In this document: positions 1 through 9,177 of the stretch, piece after piece
Layout of the letters: each line of letters opens with the position of its first letter
How positions within the stretch are numbered: position 1 is the first letter of the stretch
DNA from: Flavobacterium sp. SUN052
GTDB taxonomy: Bacteria; Bacteroidota; Bacteroidia; Flavobacteriales; Flavobacteriaceae
Length of the DNA stretch: 64,000 nucleotides
Assembly: GCF_028867935.1 (NCBI RefSeq)
Contig: NZ_JAPQNS010000020.1
Span: forward strand, 1-64,000
Direction of reading: 5' to 3'
Translations under genes and position numbers: made by a program
Notes under the pieces: model-generated
The model's input: the letters and a program-made list of their open reading frames with translations, nothing else
Told to the model about the DNA's origin: nothing
The model's database searches: none

Positions 1-147
1 TGTGGTATAATCCACGTCTCAATCATACCTTTGTCCATGATCCCCATTGTAGTGTTTATTTGAAGTTCGCACCTCAAAATTCTCACTCCTTTGGGGATTT
101 TTCGTAAAGTTTAAACAGCTTCAAATCTATCTTCGCATAGGCACAAA

Positions 148-175
148 AAAAATAGGACGACAACGCCCTATTTTT
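148..175 (-). terminator. Rho-independent terminator of the RND efflux operon
   Basis: A 9-bp perfect inverted repeat (arms 148-156 and 167-175, TAGG/CCTA core) is followed on the minus strand by a T run (the A run at 145-152). It lies about 50 bp past the stop codon of the outer-membrane efflux gene. The remaining bases 1-147 show no gene or site I recognise. Confidence 0.7.
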
Positions 176-225
176 CTAATTGTTAATAGCCAATTCAGCT
201 TATCAAAAATTGTAAATCACAAATT

Positions 226-1680
226 TTACTCCCACCCCCCTCCTAAGGCACGGTAGAGATCGGTTAATGCCAGAAACTGCGCCTGCCGGGTAGTGATCAG
301 GGCCAGTTCGGCCTCCAACACACTGCGTTGCGCCGTAATCACTTCCAGATACGAGGCATATCCACTGGCAAACAGATCATTTGACGTGGTAACGGCCTGA
401 CCCAGCACGGCCACTTCCTGGGCTTGCAGGTCGGCTACATTGCGGTAATTTTCGACACCCCGCAAACCCGTAACAACCTCGCTAAAACCAGTCTGCACGG
501 TTTGGTGATAACGATAAAGCGCTTCGCGACTCTGCGCAATCGACTGCTGGTAATTGGCTTTTACAAACCGGCGGTTCAGCACTGGAGCCGTGAGGCCGCT
601 CAACACCCCAGCCGCAATAGAAGCCGGATCAAATAGCACCGATGTTCGGAATGCATTGAGCCCCACGTAGGCCGACAAATTAAGGCTGGGCAAAAACTCC
701 GCCCGGGCCACGTCAATGTCCACGTTGGCAGCTTGTAAGTCGAGTTCTGCCTGTTGAATATCAGGGCGACGAACGAGCATCCGCGATGGAATACCGGTTG
801 CAACCTGACCGGGTAACTCGCGGCCCCGTAGCGACTGCCCGCGAGCAATGGACTGCGGAAACCGGCCCAATAATCGGTTCAGGCTGTTTTCGGTCTCCAC
901 AATGCGCTGGCGAATCTGCCCCTGACGGCTTCGGGTGTTCAGCAACTGGGCGGCAAACTGCTGAACGGCCAGTTCGGTTACCCGGCCAGCCTGTTTTTGC
1001 ACGCGAACCAGTTCCAGCGCATTCTGCTGAAAATTGATATTCTTCTGAATGATTTCCTGTTCACCATCCAGCGCCAATAGCGTATAATAGTAACGGGCAA
1101 TTTCGGACACCAGGGCGGTTATAACAGCGTGACGACCTTTTTCGGAAGCCAGAAAACGCAGGTAGGCCGCTTTGCGACGGTTGCGGAGTTTGCCCCAGAT
1201 GTCGACCTCCCAGGTGCTGCGGGCTCCCAGAAAATAATCGGGCGTGGGGTTGGGAATGCGCTGGTCACCCTGAACATTTTCGGACAGGTTGGTATCGAAA
1301 TTACCCACGCCATTGAGCGTATTGCGGCCATACCGGTCGACCCCGGCGGAGGCTCCTACATTGACCGACGGGAGCAAAAAGCCGTGACTGTAGTTAAAAG
1401 CAGCCCGCGCTATCTCTATCCGTTGGGTGGCAATTCGTAGATCCAGATTACCGGCTAAAGCTGTATCGATTAACGAAACCAGGTTGGAATCGGCGAAAAA
1501 CGTGCGCCAGTTCCGGTTCGCAATACTGGCCGAATCGGTACTGCCAGCAAACGAAGTAGGCAGCGGCCGGGGGGCAGGTGGGGTCTCCGGCTTCGATACC
1601 TGACAACTCGACAACAGCACCAGGGCCGGGAAAAACCAGAAAGCGACTTTATATGATTTACGGATGAATGACGGCACCAT
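226..1680 (-). CDS. RND efflux outer-membrane lipoprotein, NodT/OprM type
   Basis: This is the outer-membrane channel of a tripartite RND drug or metabolite pump (TolC/OprM superfamily). I chose the ATG at 1680 (484 aa) over a longer frame that begins with TTG, because it gives a clean lipoprotein signal: basic N-terminus, hydrophobic stretch, then LSSC with the lipidated Cys at residue 26. Two OEP repeats follow, with the long helical segments expected of the channel and the typical mid-protein motif RRPDIQQAE. The start overlaps the end of the RND transporter gene by 23 bp, so the two are translationally coupled and form one operon with the membrane fusion protein further upstream. Length is normal for the family. 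The substrate cannot be told from sequence. Confidence 0.93.
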   Translation of the reverse strand: MVPSFIRKSYKVAFWFFPALVLLSSCQVSKPETPPAPRPLPTSFAGSTDSASIANRNWRTFFADSNLVSLIDTALAGNLDLRIATQRIEIARAAFNYSHGFLLPSVNVGASAGVDRYGRNTLNGVGNFDTNLSENVQGDQRIPNPTPDYFLGARSTWEVDIWGKLRNRRKAAYLRFLASEKGRHAVITALVSEIARYYYTLLALDGEQEIIQKNINFQQNALELVRVQKQAGRVTELAVQQFAAQLLNTRSRQGQIRQRIVETENSLNRLLGRFPQSIARGQSLRGRELPGQVATGIPSRMLVRRPDIQQAELDLQAANVDIDVARAEFLPSLNLSAYVGLNAFRTSVLFDPASIAAGVLSGLTAPVLNRRFVKANYQQSIAQSREALYRYHQTVQTGFSEVVTGLRGVENYRNVADLQAQEVAVLGQAVTTSNDLFASGYASYLEVITAQRSVLEAELALITTRQAQFLALTDLYRALGGGWE

Positions 1681-4600
1681 TGGTCTGGGTTTTAGTGAAA
1701 ACAGGAACAGTTTCGGACTCGTCAACTGACGGGTTAAGGTCCTGATGATCGGGATGGGTTGGGCTTTTGGACGCGAACCGTTCCGCCAGCTTAGCGAAAA
1801 TCACGTATAGGCCCGGCACCAGCACCAGCCCGAATACGGTGCCGGTGAACATGCCGCCCGCAGCAGCCGTCCCGATGGAGCGGTTACCAATGGCCCCCGC
1901 GCCCGTGGCCATACAGAGTGGAATCAGACCGGCAATGAAAGCGAGAGAGGTCATCAGAATGGGTCGAAGCCGCGACACAGCCCCTTCCATAGCCGCTTTC
2001 ACAATGGGCAACCCTTCTTTTTGCCGCTGATTGGCAAACTCCACAATCAGAATGGCATTTTTACCGAGCAACCCAATCAGCATAACCAGTGCCACCTGCG
2101 CGTAAATATTGTTCTGTAAACCAGCTATTTGCAGGAAGAAGAAAGACCCAAAAATCCCCGTTGGTAACGACAGAATAACGGGCAGTGGCAGAAAGATGCT
2201 CTCATACTGAGCCACCAGCAGCAAGTACACGAAAATCAGACAGATACCGAAAATATAGATGGCCTGATCGCCCGACAGAATTTCTTCCCGCGTCATACCA
2301 GACCACTCATAGGTATAGCCACGGGGCAATGTTTTGGCGGCCACCTCCTGAATGGCTTTGATGGCGTCGCCACTGCTGTAACCCGGTGCCGCATCGCCGT
2401 TGATCATGGCCGACGTGTACATGTTGTAGCGGGTGAGCTGTTCGGGGCCGTATACCCGTTCCAGCCGCACAAAGTTGGCATAAGGCACCATTTCGCCCTG
2501 ATCGTTCTTAACGCGCATATTCAGCACATCTTCGGGTTTGGTGCGGTATTCGGGGGCGGCCTGTACCATCACTTTATACATCTGGCCAAACCGAATAAAA
2601 TTCGACGCGTAAAAGCTACCCATCAGCGTTTGCAGCGTACTCATTGCGTTATCGACCGATACGCCTTTTTGGGCTGCCTTCTCCTGATCGACGTGTAGCA
2701 GATACTGCGGAAAACTAGGGTCAAAGCTGGTAAAGGCATCGCCTACCTCCGGGCGTTTTTTCAGAGCCGCAATGAAGTCGTCAGCTACTTTAGCCGTTTT
2801 GAGCAAGTCACCGCCTTTACCCCGGTCAAGCAGGCGAAGTTCAAATCCACTGGAGTTACCAAAACCCGGCACGGTTGGGGGTGGAAAAAACTGAATACTG
2901 GCGTCGGTCACTACGCTCGTTTTTTCTTCGAGCTGTTTAATCAGCTCCTGCATCGGCATGGTTCGCTCCTCCCAGGGTGCCAGGTTAATCATACCCATAC
3001 CATACGAAGCGCCCGCCCCGTCGGTCATCAGGCTGAACCCCGCCAGCGTCGAAATATTTTCAACGCCCGGCAGTTTAGAGGCAATTTCCTCAATCTCATC
3101 CATCACTTTCTGGGTACGGTCAACGGTCGCCCCCGAGGGTGTGGTTACATTGATATAGATCATACCCTGATCTTCGGTGGGTATAAAACCGGCAGGAAGT
3201 ATGGCGTTTACTCCCCATGTGGCCACCACAAACAAACCCAGTGCCGCCCACGTAATGACGCCCCGGTTAATGACTTTGCTCAGCAGCCCCTGATACTTAC
3301 CCGCCAGCGACTCATAGCCCCGGTTAAAACGGGCAAAGAACCGGTCCAGCAAGCTTTTTTTGCCCCCTTCCTGATGCGGGCGCAGCAAAATGGCACACAG
3401 CGCGGGAGTCAGTGTGAGCGCATTGACACCAGAGATAACAATTGAAATGGCTAGCGTCAGCGAAAATTGCCGGTAAAAGATCCCCACCGGGCCAGTCATA
3501 AAGGCAACCGGAATGAACACCGCAGACATTACCAGCGTAATAGCCACAATGGCACCAGCAATTTCTTTCATGGCCCCCAGCGTGGCGGCCATTGCCCCAA
3601 TATGTTCTTCTTCCATTTTGGCGTGAACGGCTTCCACCACCACAATGGCGTTATCGACCACAATACCAATGGCCAGCACCAGGGCAAAGAGCGTGAGCAG
3701 GTTGATCGAAAAACCGATCATGCTCATAAATGCGAACGTACCCACCAGCGCAACCGGCACTGCCAGCGCGCAAATCAGTGTGGAACGCCAGTCCTGCAAA
3801 AACAGGAACACAATAATGAATACCAGAATAAAAGCCTCGATCAGGGTTTTCACTACCTCGTGAATAGAAGCATCCAGAAAGCGTGACACGTCGTAGGCGT
3901 AATTGTAAGTAATATCTGAGGGGAATGACGTTTCTTTCAGTTCGGCCATCCGTTTCTTCACGTTGGCAATTACCTCACTGGCATTTGAGCCGGGCCGCTG
4001 CTTCAGCATGATAGCCGCTGAAGGCCGACCGTCGGTTTTCGACAGAACGCCGTAATCCAGTGAACCAAATTCAACACTGGCAACATCTTTCAGCCGCAGC
4101 AACGACCCATCGGGATTAGACCGCAGCACAATATTTTCGTACTGAGCCGGTTCAAAAAACTTACCCGTATACCGCAATACATACTGCAATACCTGTGGGT
4201 CACGGTTGGCACTTTCGCCCGCTTTACCGGGGGCAGCCTCCACGTTTTGCTTACGAATACCCGCAATGACCTCATCGGCCGATATTTGGTAAGAAGTCAT
4301 CCGGTCGGGTTTGAGCCACACCCGCATCGAATAATCGCGCGACCCCATGATCATTGCCAGACCCACACCGTCGATACGCTTCAGTTCGGCGAGGATGTTA
4401 ATATCGGCGAAGTTGTAGATGAACTTTTCGTCGACTGTTGGGTCGCTGCTCATCACGTTAAGGTAGAGCAGCATACTGTTCACCTCTTTTTCGGTTACCA
4501 CACCGGCCTTGATTACTTCTTCGGGAAGCTCATCGAGTACCGTTGTTACCCGGTTCTGCACGTTTACAGCGGCCAGTTCGGGGTCGGTACCTACTTCAAA

Positions 4601-4879
4601 AAATACCTGAATCAGGGTTGAGCCATCATTACTCGAAATGGATGTCATGTATGTCATGCCCGGCACGCCGTTAATAGCCCGTTCAAGGGGTGTAGCCACC
4701 GCTTTGGCGCAAACCTCGGCGTTGGCCCCGGTATAGTTGGTGGTTACGGTAACCGATGGTGGCACAATTTCCGGGAATTGCGTTACCGGGAGGCCAGTTA
4801 GGGCCAGCACGCCCAGCAACACAATCAGCACCGAGATTACGCCTGACAGTAATGGTCTTTTAATGAAGGTATTGAACAT
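1658..4879 (-). CDS. RND efflux transporter, HAE1/AcrB family
   Basis: A 1073-aa inner-membrane proton/drug antiporter subunit, full length for the AcrB family. It begins with the typical MFNTFIKRP start, where the first transmembrane helix follows at once, and it has two large periplasmic loops. The TM4 proton-relay motif reads VVDNAIVVVE, with Asp409 kept and the second acidic position (Asp408 in AcrB) replaced by Asn410. The TM10 lysine is present in GKNAILIVEF (Lys940). The Asn may be a clade feature rather than a defect. It lies between the membrane fusion protein (86 bp upstream) and the outer-membrane channel (overlapping), so all three pump parts come from one transcript. That transcript starts at the repeat-array promoter near 6.15 kb. 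Confidence 0.95.
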   Translation of the reverse strand: MFNTFIKRPLLSGVISVLIVLLGVLALTGLPVTQFPEIVPPSVTVTTNYTGANAEVCAKAVATPLERAINGVPGMTYMTSISSNDGSTLIQVFFEVGTDPELAAVNVQNRVTTVLDELPEEVIKAGVVTEKEVNSMLLYLNVMSSDPTVDEKFIYNFADINILAELKRIDGVGLAMIMGSRDYSMRVWLKPDRMTSYQISADEVIAGIRKQNVEAAPGKAGESANRDPQVLQYVLRYTGKFFEPAQYENIVLRSNPDGSLLRLKDVASVEFGSLDYGVLSKTDGRPSAAIMLKQRPGSNASEVIANVKKRMAELKETSFPSDITYNYAYDVSRFLDASIHEVVKTLIEAFILVFIIVFLFLQDWRSTLICALAVPVALVGTFAFMSMIGFSINLLTLFALVLAIGIVVDNAIVVVEAVHAKMEEEHIGAMAATLGAMKEIAGAIVAITLVMSAVFIPVAFMTGPVGIFYRQFSLTLAISIVISGVNALTLTPALCAILLRPHQEGGKKSLLDRFFARFNRGYESLAGKYQGLLSKVINRGVITWAALGLFVVATWGVNAILPAGFIPTEDQGMIYINVTTPSGATVDRTQKVMDEIEEIASKLPGVENISTLAGFSLMTDGAGASYGMGMINLAPWEERTMPMQELIKQLEEKTSVVTDASIQFFPPPTVPGFGNSSGFELRLLDRGKGGDLLKTAKVADDFIAALKKRPEVGDAFTSFDPSFPQYLLHVDQEKAAQKGVSVDNAMSTLQTLMGSFYASNFIRFGQMYKVMVQAAPEYRTKPEDVLNMRVKNDQGEMVPYANFVRLERVYGPEQLTRYNMYTSAMINGDAAPGYSSGDAIKAIQEVAAKTLPRGYTYEWSGMTREEILSGDQAIYIFGICLIFVYLLLVAQYESIFLPLPVILSLPTGIFGSFFFLQIAGLQNNIYAQVALVMLIGLLGKNAILIVEFANQRQKEGLPIVKAAMEGAVSRLRPILMTSLAFIAGLIPLCMATGAGAIGNRSIGTAAAGGMFTGTVFGLVLVPGLYVIFAKLAERFASKSPTHPDHQDLNPSVDESETVPVFTKTQTNGAVIHP

Positions 4880-4965
4880 AACGTATAGTTATAGAGACGC
4901 GAACCGGCGCCGTATGGACCAGATAATACAAACTCAGGAAGGGTGGAAATTTGGCAGCTACCAGT

Positions 4966-6111
4966 TTAGGGAACTGCTGCGTACAGGGTACGCAGGTTAC
5001 TGGCCGTCAAGGGTTTCGGCACGATAATCATGCCTTCTTTTACATTCTGAATTCCCTCATACACAATCCGTTCGCCCGGTCGCAAGCCGGACTTAACAAT
5101 GTAGAACTGATCGAACCGGCTCCGGGGAATGAAGCTCCGGGTTTTGACCCGGTTGCTGGCATCGACAACGTACACGAAATTTTTGTCCTGTACTTCAAAC
5201 ACCGCCTTTTGCGGCACCAGCAGGGCATCGTCCACATCGGTAGTCAGCCGCACTTTACCACTGGCCCCGTGCCGAAGCAGCTGGTTTGGATTCGGGAAAC
5301 GCGCCCGAAAGGCAATTGTGCCTGAGTTACCGTCGAAAACGGTTTCGGTGGTTTCAATTTTGCCTTTGTGGGCGTAGTGAGAATCGTCGGACAGTACCAG
5401 CTCTACTTCTTTGACTGTTGTTTGATCGGGGTTTTTCCGCTTCTTCACAAAGGCCAGGTACTCATTCTCCGACACGTTGAAATAGGCATACATTTCCCGA
5501 ATATCAGACACGGTGGTCAGCAGCGCACCCTCGTCGATCAAACTACCCTGCTTAAACGGAAGTCGGTTGATTACTCCATCGAAGGGTGCCCGAACGCCCG
5601 CCAGCGAAACGTGAAGCCGGGCTTTGGCTAATGCTGCTTTTGCTTCGTTGATGGAGGCCTCAACAGCCTCCCGCTTGGCTTTGGCGAGCTTCAGCTCCGA
5701 TGGAGAAATGATATTTTTATTAACTAGCAGGCTAACGCGCTCCATCTCCACTTCGGCCGATTTAGCCTGAGCGATGGCACTCTGTATAGACGCCTGCGCT
5801 CTGGCAATCTCGACCTGATATTCCGCATCGTTGAGTTGAAAAAGCAGTTGCCCTTTCCGCACCCGTTGCCCCTCGTCCACCAGTATTTTATCGAGATAGC
5901 CAGCCACCCGCGCCCGAACCTCAACGTTCTGCACAGCCTCCAGGCTGCTGGGGTAGTCGCGGTCGAGGGTGGCATCCTGGTTGGTGAGCTGAATAACGGG
6001 CAGACTTAGCTTTTCATCCTGTTTAGCAGAGTCGCCGGTTTCGCTCCGAACCGAGCAACCAGCGAGGAGGGCGCTCATCAGTAAGACATTGATACGTGGG
6101 AAGGACTTCAT
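4966..6111 (-). CDS. RND efflux periplasmic adaptor (membrane fusion protein, AcrA/MexA type)
   Basis: A 381-aa periplasmic adaptor linking the RND transporter to the outer-membrane channel. The N-terminus is a lipoprotein signal ending in LLAGC (Cys19). A lipoyl/barrel-sandwich half follows (VEVRARVAGYLDKILVDEGQ), then a helical hairpin rich in Ala, Lys and Glu (residues about 100-165), the second lipoyl half (GVRAPFDGVINRL), a beta-barrel domain and a membrane-proximal domain (GLRPGERIVYEGIQNVKEG). It is the first gene of the three-gene pump operon. Its promoter holds three TTCTAAG repeats at 11-bp spacing, so it is predicted to be switched on by a PhoB/OmpR-type regulator. Confidence 0.94.
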   Translation of the reverse strand: MKSFPRINVLLMSALLAGCSVRSETGDSAKQDEKLSLPVIQLTNQDATLDRDYPSSLEAVQNVEVRARVAGYLDKILVDEGQRVRKGQLLFQLNDAEYQVEIARAQASIQSAIAQAKSAEVEMERVSLLVNKNIISPSELKLAKAKREAVEASINEAKAALAKARLHVSLAGVRAPFDGVINRLPFKQGSLIDEGALLTTVSDIREMYAYFNVSENEYLAFVKKRKNPDQTTVKEVELVLSDDSHYAHKGKIETTETVFDGNSGTIAFRARFPNPNQLLRHGASGKVRLTTDVDDALLVPQKAVFEVQDKNFVYVVDASNRVKTRSFIPRSRFDQFYIVKSGLRPGERIVYEGIQNVKEGMIIVPKPLTASNLRTLYAAVP

Positions 6112-6134
6112 AGCGGAGTGTTTTTATACTGTCG

Positions 6135-6191
6135 CAAATACGAAATCACCATTAAACATCAGCTTAGAAAATTCTTAGAATTTGATTAGAA
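6135..6191 (-). promoter_or_regulatory. TTCTAAG repeat array and TTTG promoter of the RND pump operon
   Basis: On the plus strand CTTAGAA occurs at 6163-6169 and 6174-6180 and ATTAGAA at 6185-6191, each exactly 11 bp from the next. In gene sense this is TTCTAAT-N4-TTCTAAG-N4-TTCTAAG. A TTTG (minus strand, 6138-6135) lies 25 bp past the last clear repeat and gives a predicted leader of about 17-20 nt before the ATG at 6111. The layout (7 bp + 4 bp, repeated) is that of a PhoB-type activator box in place of the -33 element. Confidence 0.7.
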
Positions 6192-6218
6192 TTGAGCGCC
6201 TGATGGATATTAGCCTTG

Positions 6219-6262
6219 AAAAAACACAAAAACGCCATTAGAGATCAAGCTCCAATGGCGTT
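6219..6262 (-). terminator. Rho-independent terminator after the TPR gene
   Basis: Inverted repeat AACGCCATT (6231-6239) / AATGGCGTT (6254-6262). On the minus strand it is followed by a T-rich run (6219-6230). It sits 34 bp beyond the stop codon of the TPR gene and separates that gene from the pump operon promoter. Confidence 0.75.
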
Positions 6263-6295
6263 ATACCAACTTAAATTATGATTTTAAAAAGACAA

Positions 6296-8032
6296 CTAAT
6301 TAGGGGCCGATTCAGAGTCTGCTTCAGGAGTAGCAATCTTGGCCAGATCTTTATTTCCGGGCAGTAATGCCATCCCTCTTTTCAGCCAGTCGGCGCGGGC
6401 ATTTTGATCTTTTGTGACGAGTTCATGATACGAAATCAGGTACTTAAACGCAAGCGCCAAGTCTTTCTGATACCGCTTCCGTTCTTCTTCCTTGTCCGTA
6501 ACCATGGTAATAAACTGCTCGAAATAAGGGCGGGCTTTACCATTTCGCACCGCTTCTTCGGGTGTGTAAGCGTAGTAGTTGGCTTTGGCCCGGTACAGCA
6601 CCGTTGGGACATAATCGGGTGAGCCTTTCTGAGACAGCGCCAGGGCCGAGTCGGCTTTGGCAAACCGAACGGTATCGCGTTGTAGTTTACCCAGGCTATC
6701 GCGGCCAAAACCAAGTGTATAGTTGCTCATGCCGTAACGGAACAAGTCCTGCGTAGCGGCTTCGTAACCGTGTTTGGCAGCCGAGTCGAGCGCAGCTACG
6801 GCCTGAGCGTGTTTTTTGGTTCGGTAATAGTATTTGGCGATGTCGCTGTACAGGTTTTCGCTCGTATCAGACGGGGCCGCTTTTTCCAGATACGTCACCC
6901 CCAGTGAATCGTTCATAGCTTTGAGCGAATCATTGGCGAAACCCTCCTGCGCCAGATACGCCCGTCCAAGGTATTTGTAGTCATCACCCATCACTTTATT
7001 GGGTGCTTTTTCCAGAAAGGTATTCAAGCTCTCGATGGCTTTCTTGGGTTCTTTCAGCGACGAATAGGCCCAACCTTCAATCCGGTACACAATCGGGTTC
7101 TGCTGTAAAACAGCCCGGTTGCTATCGATAACCGACACGGCCCGCTGATACTCTTTGGCCAGAAAATGGAACTGTGCCGAACGGAGTAACATCTCAGCCC
7201 GGTTGTCCCCTGCTACCCGAATATATTGATCGGTATAGTTAGCGGCTTCTTTATACCGGTTCACCAGATAGTATAACTCGGCCAATTGCCGATATGCCGG
7301 GGCGTATTTCGGGTTAGCGTCAATTGCTTTTTTATAGTTGTCGACAGCCAGATTCAGGTTCCGGCCCTGCCAGTAAATATCACCAATCCGCTGGTACACC
7401 TGCGAGGGGTTCATCCCCAGTTCGATAGCACTCTCGTACCGCGATACCGCCGTTCCAGCGTCTTTGTTGAGGTAATAAGCGTCGCCAAGGGCGAGTTGAA
7501 TATTCCCGTTTTTTTTGTCGCGCTCAACCGCCCGGTTCAGGTAGTCAATAGCTTTGGTAGCATTCACTGCCTTCGGATAGCGGGGCTGAATGGAGCCGCT
7601 GTCGGGAGTCAGGTAGCCCGTGTATGCTTCGCCAATGCGGAACAGAATATCGGCGTTTTTGCCTTTGCTCTTTTTAACTACTTCTTCGATTTTAGGGTCA
7701 GCCTGGGCTGCATTATTTTGCAACAGATACGAGATTGCCAGTCCGGTTTCATTGAGCGGCACTCGCTTCTCGTCGGTTGCTACCCCTTTCTCGAACCAGG
7801 TGCGGGCTGAGTCAGGTTGCCCTGCGCGGAGATACCCATACCCAGCCTCGAAATTGGTTTGCATAGACGGGTTCTGCTGCGCATTCTGCCGAAGTTTCTG
7901 CTTTGCCTCATCAAAGCGGCCCATGTTCATTAAGGTTGTAGCGTCGGGAGCAGGCGTTTGGGCCAGGGCCGGTCTATATAGCATGACACTAACCGTAGTC
8001 AGCGCCAGTAACAAGGGATGATGCGTTTTCAT
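6296..8032 (-). CDS. Periplasmic tetratricopeptide-repeat protein
   Basis: A 578-aa protein with a cleavable signal peptide (about residues 1-24, ending PALAQ), so it is periplasmic or outer-membrane associated. The rest is built of TPR-like helix pairs, seen in repeated patterns such as IQLALGDAYYLNKDAGTAVSRYESAIELG and VYQRIGDIYWQGRNLNLAVDNYKKAID. No catalytic domain is visible, so a scaffold or protein-binding role is the most that can be said. It is a single-gene unit with its own repeat-array promoter (8088-8144) and its own terminator. This places it in the same predicted regulon as the pump, antiporter and trehalose genes. Confidence 0.85.
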   Translation of the reverse strand: MKTHHPLLLALTTVSVMLYRPALAQTPAPDATTLMNMGRFDEAKQKLRQNAQQNPSMQTNFEAGYGYLRAGQPDSARTWFEKGVATDEKRVPLNETGLAISYLLQNNAAQADPKIEEVVKKSKGKNADILFRIGEAYTGYLTPDSGSIQPRYPKAVNATKAIDYLNRAVERDKKNGNIQLALGDAYYLNKDAGTAVSRYESAIELGMNPSQVYQRIGDIYWQGRNLNLAVDNYKKAIDANPKYAPAYRQLAELYYLVNRYKEAANYTDQYIRVAGDNRAEMLLRSAQFHFLAKEYQRAVSVIDSNRAVLQQNPIVYRIEGWAYSSLKEPKKAIESLNTFLEKAPNKVMGDDYKYLGRAYLAQEGFANDSLKAMNDSLGVTYLEKAAPSDTSENLYSDIAKYYYRTKKHAQAVAALDSAAKHGYEAATQDLFRYGMSNYTLGFGRDSLGKLQRDTVRFAKADSALALSQKGSPDYVPTVLYRAKANYYAYTPEEAVRNGKARPYFEQFITMVTDKEEERKRYQKDLALAFKYLISYHELVTKDQNARADWLKRGMALLPGNKDLAKIATPEADSESAPN

Positions 8033-8087
8033 AAGATAGTTTCTTTAAGGTTGTTTTGGGATACTCGTAACTACTCTGTTACCTCCG

Positions 8088-8144
8088 CAAATTGGCTCTC
8101 AATACTAAGAGGGGGCTTAATATCTGCTTAGAATTGGCTTAGAA
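8088..8144 (-). promoter_or_regulatory. TTCTAAG repeat array and TTTG promoter of the TPR gene
   Basis: Plus-strand CTTAGAA at 8127-8133 and 8138-8144, with weaker copies CTTAATA (8116-8122) and CTAAGAG (8105-8111), all at 11-bp steps. In gene sense the array reads toward the TPR gene. A TTTG at 8091-8088 (minus) follows 14 bp after the fourth copy and 25 bp after the third. Confidence 0.65.
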
Positions 8145-8175
8145 CCCGTTGGATTGACCAAGTTGTGGGCGGAAA

Positions 8176-9087
8176 CTAAAAAAACCAGAAGCTGTCGCGA
8201 TAGCGGAATTCAACGGACCCCAGATACATGTCTTTGGTGAAGACAGATGCCCGATACGTACCCGGCTTAATATCGACGGAAGGGTCAATGCGGAACGATA
8301 CCCGCTGCGGGTTCAACCCAAAATTAACCGACTGTGTAGCATGAACGGGTACCACCTGATTCACCTCGGGCAACGAGATCGTAGTGGTTCGTAATGGGGG
8401 CATCATCTCGGTTTGCTTATCGTCGGTGAGGCTCAGATATACATCCTGCACCCCGACCAAGCGAAGTTCGGCGGGTATGCTAAACGAAACGGTCAGCGCA
8501 TTCATCTTTTTGGCTTTAGCCGTTTCTTTATCGTTTCGCTTGATTGTCTCCACCCGAAAGGCATCGGCGGTGATGGCCGACCGCGGCACCATAGTCAGCA
8601 GTTTAGCATCTCGCGCTTTTAGCTCCTGCTCCAGCTCGCTAGTGCGGGCGGTGAGTTGCTTCGTTGAGTCGGCCTGCCAGTTGATCTTGTTGCGCATGGC
8701 GGCCATCTGGGCAGTGAGGCTATCGCGGACGGTACCCAGCCGGGCAATATCCTGATTCAGGTTGCTGATGGTGCGTGTGCGGCCAGCGTTGCTCCGTTGT
8801 AAGGCGCGCAAACTGGCTTCGTTGCGGGCGAGCAGACGGCTGGTTTCTTCAATACGGTTGTTGAGATCAGCATTATCAGCCTTCGACGTGTTGAGGTCGG
8901 TGTTGAGCAGGCGCATATCGCCTTCGAGTCGGAGCTTAGCCGATAAGAGCGAATCAGCCCGTCGTTCATTATTATTATTTGCTGCTGTTAATTGTTTGCT
9001 TTGGTCCCAGTAGTAAATACCACCGGCCAGTAATAAAACGGCCAGACCAGTAAGCAAACCGGTCAGCGTGCGTGCAGAGGTTTCCAT
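8176..9087 (-). CDS. Membrane-anchored coiled-coil protein, unknown function
   Basis: 303 aa, not assigned to a named family. Residues about 8-27 form one hydrophobic segment (signal anchor). Residues about 30-160 form a long coiled coil rich in Leu, Asn, Asp, Arg and Ala. The C-terminal 130 residues look like a beta-sandwich (VSFSIPAELRLVGVQDVYLS, SFRIDPSVDIKPGTYRASVF) ending in aromatic residues FWFF. The topology suggests an inner-membrane anchor with a periplasmic stalk and a globular tip. The gene stands alone between the TPR gene and the antiporter genes and has its own four-copy repeat-array promoter, so an envelope role in the same response is inferred. No enzyme motif is seen. Confidence 0.8.
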   Translation of the reverse strand: METSARTLTGLLTGLAVLLLAGGIYYWDQSKQLTAANNNNERRADSLLSAKLRLEGDMRLLNTDLNTSKADNADLNNRIEETSRLLARNEASLRALQRSNAGRTRTISNLNQDIARLGTVRDSLTAQMAAMRNKINWQADSTKQLTARTSELEQELKARDAKLLTMVPRSAITADAFRVETIKRNDKETAKAKKMNALTVSFSIPAELRLVGVQDVYLSLTDDKQTEMMPPLRTTTISLPEVNQVVPVHATQSVNFGLNPQRVSFRIDPSVDIKPGTYRASVFTKDMYLGSVEFRYRDSFWFF

Positions 9088-9111
9088 AACGATAGTAGCT
9101 AATTGATGCTA

Positions 9112-9169
9112 CAAATCTGTAGCTCAATCCTTACAGGCGTCTTAAGAAAACCTTACAATGTGCTTAGAA
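9112..9169 (-). promoter_or_regulatory. Four-copy repeat array and TTTG promoter of the coiled-coil gene
   Basis: Plus-strand CTTACAG (9130-9136), CTTAAGA (9141-9147), CTTACAA (9152-9158) and CTTAGAA (9163-9169), all at exact 11-bp steps; the invariant part is CTTA. A TTTG at 9115-9112 (minus) lies 15 bp past the fourth copy and gives a predicted leader of about 18-20 nt. Confidence 0.65.
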
Positions 9170-9177
9170 TAACCCCA

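Noticed and set aside
1681..1725. TTG start for the outer-membrane efflux protein
   Set aside because: The ATG at 1680 places the lipoprotein signal correctly; the extension has no signal function.
3467..3886. A 139-codon plus-strand frame inside the RND transporter gene
   Set aside because: His/Asn/Gln-rich product typical of an antisense shadow; the RND reading frame is unambiguous.
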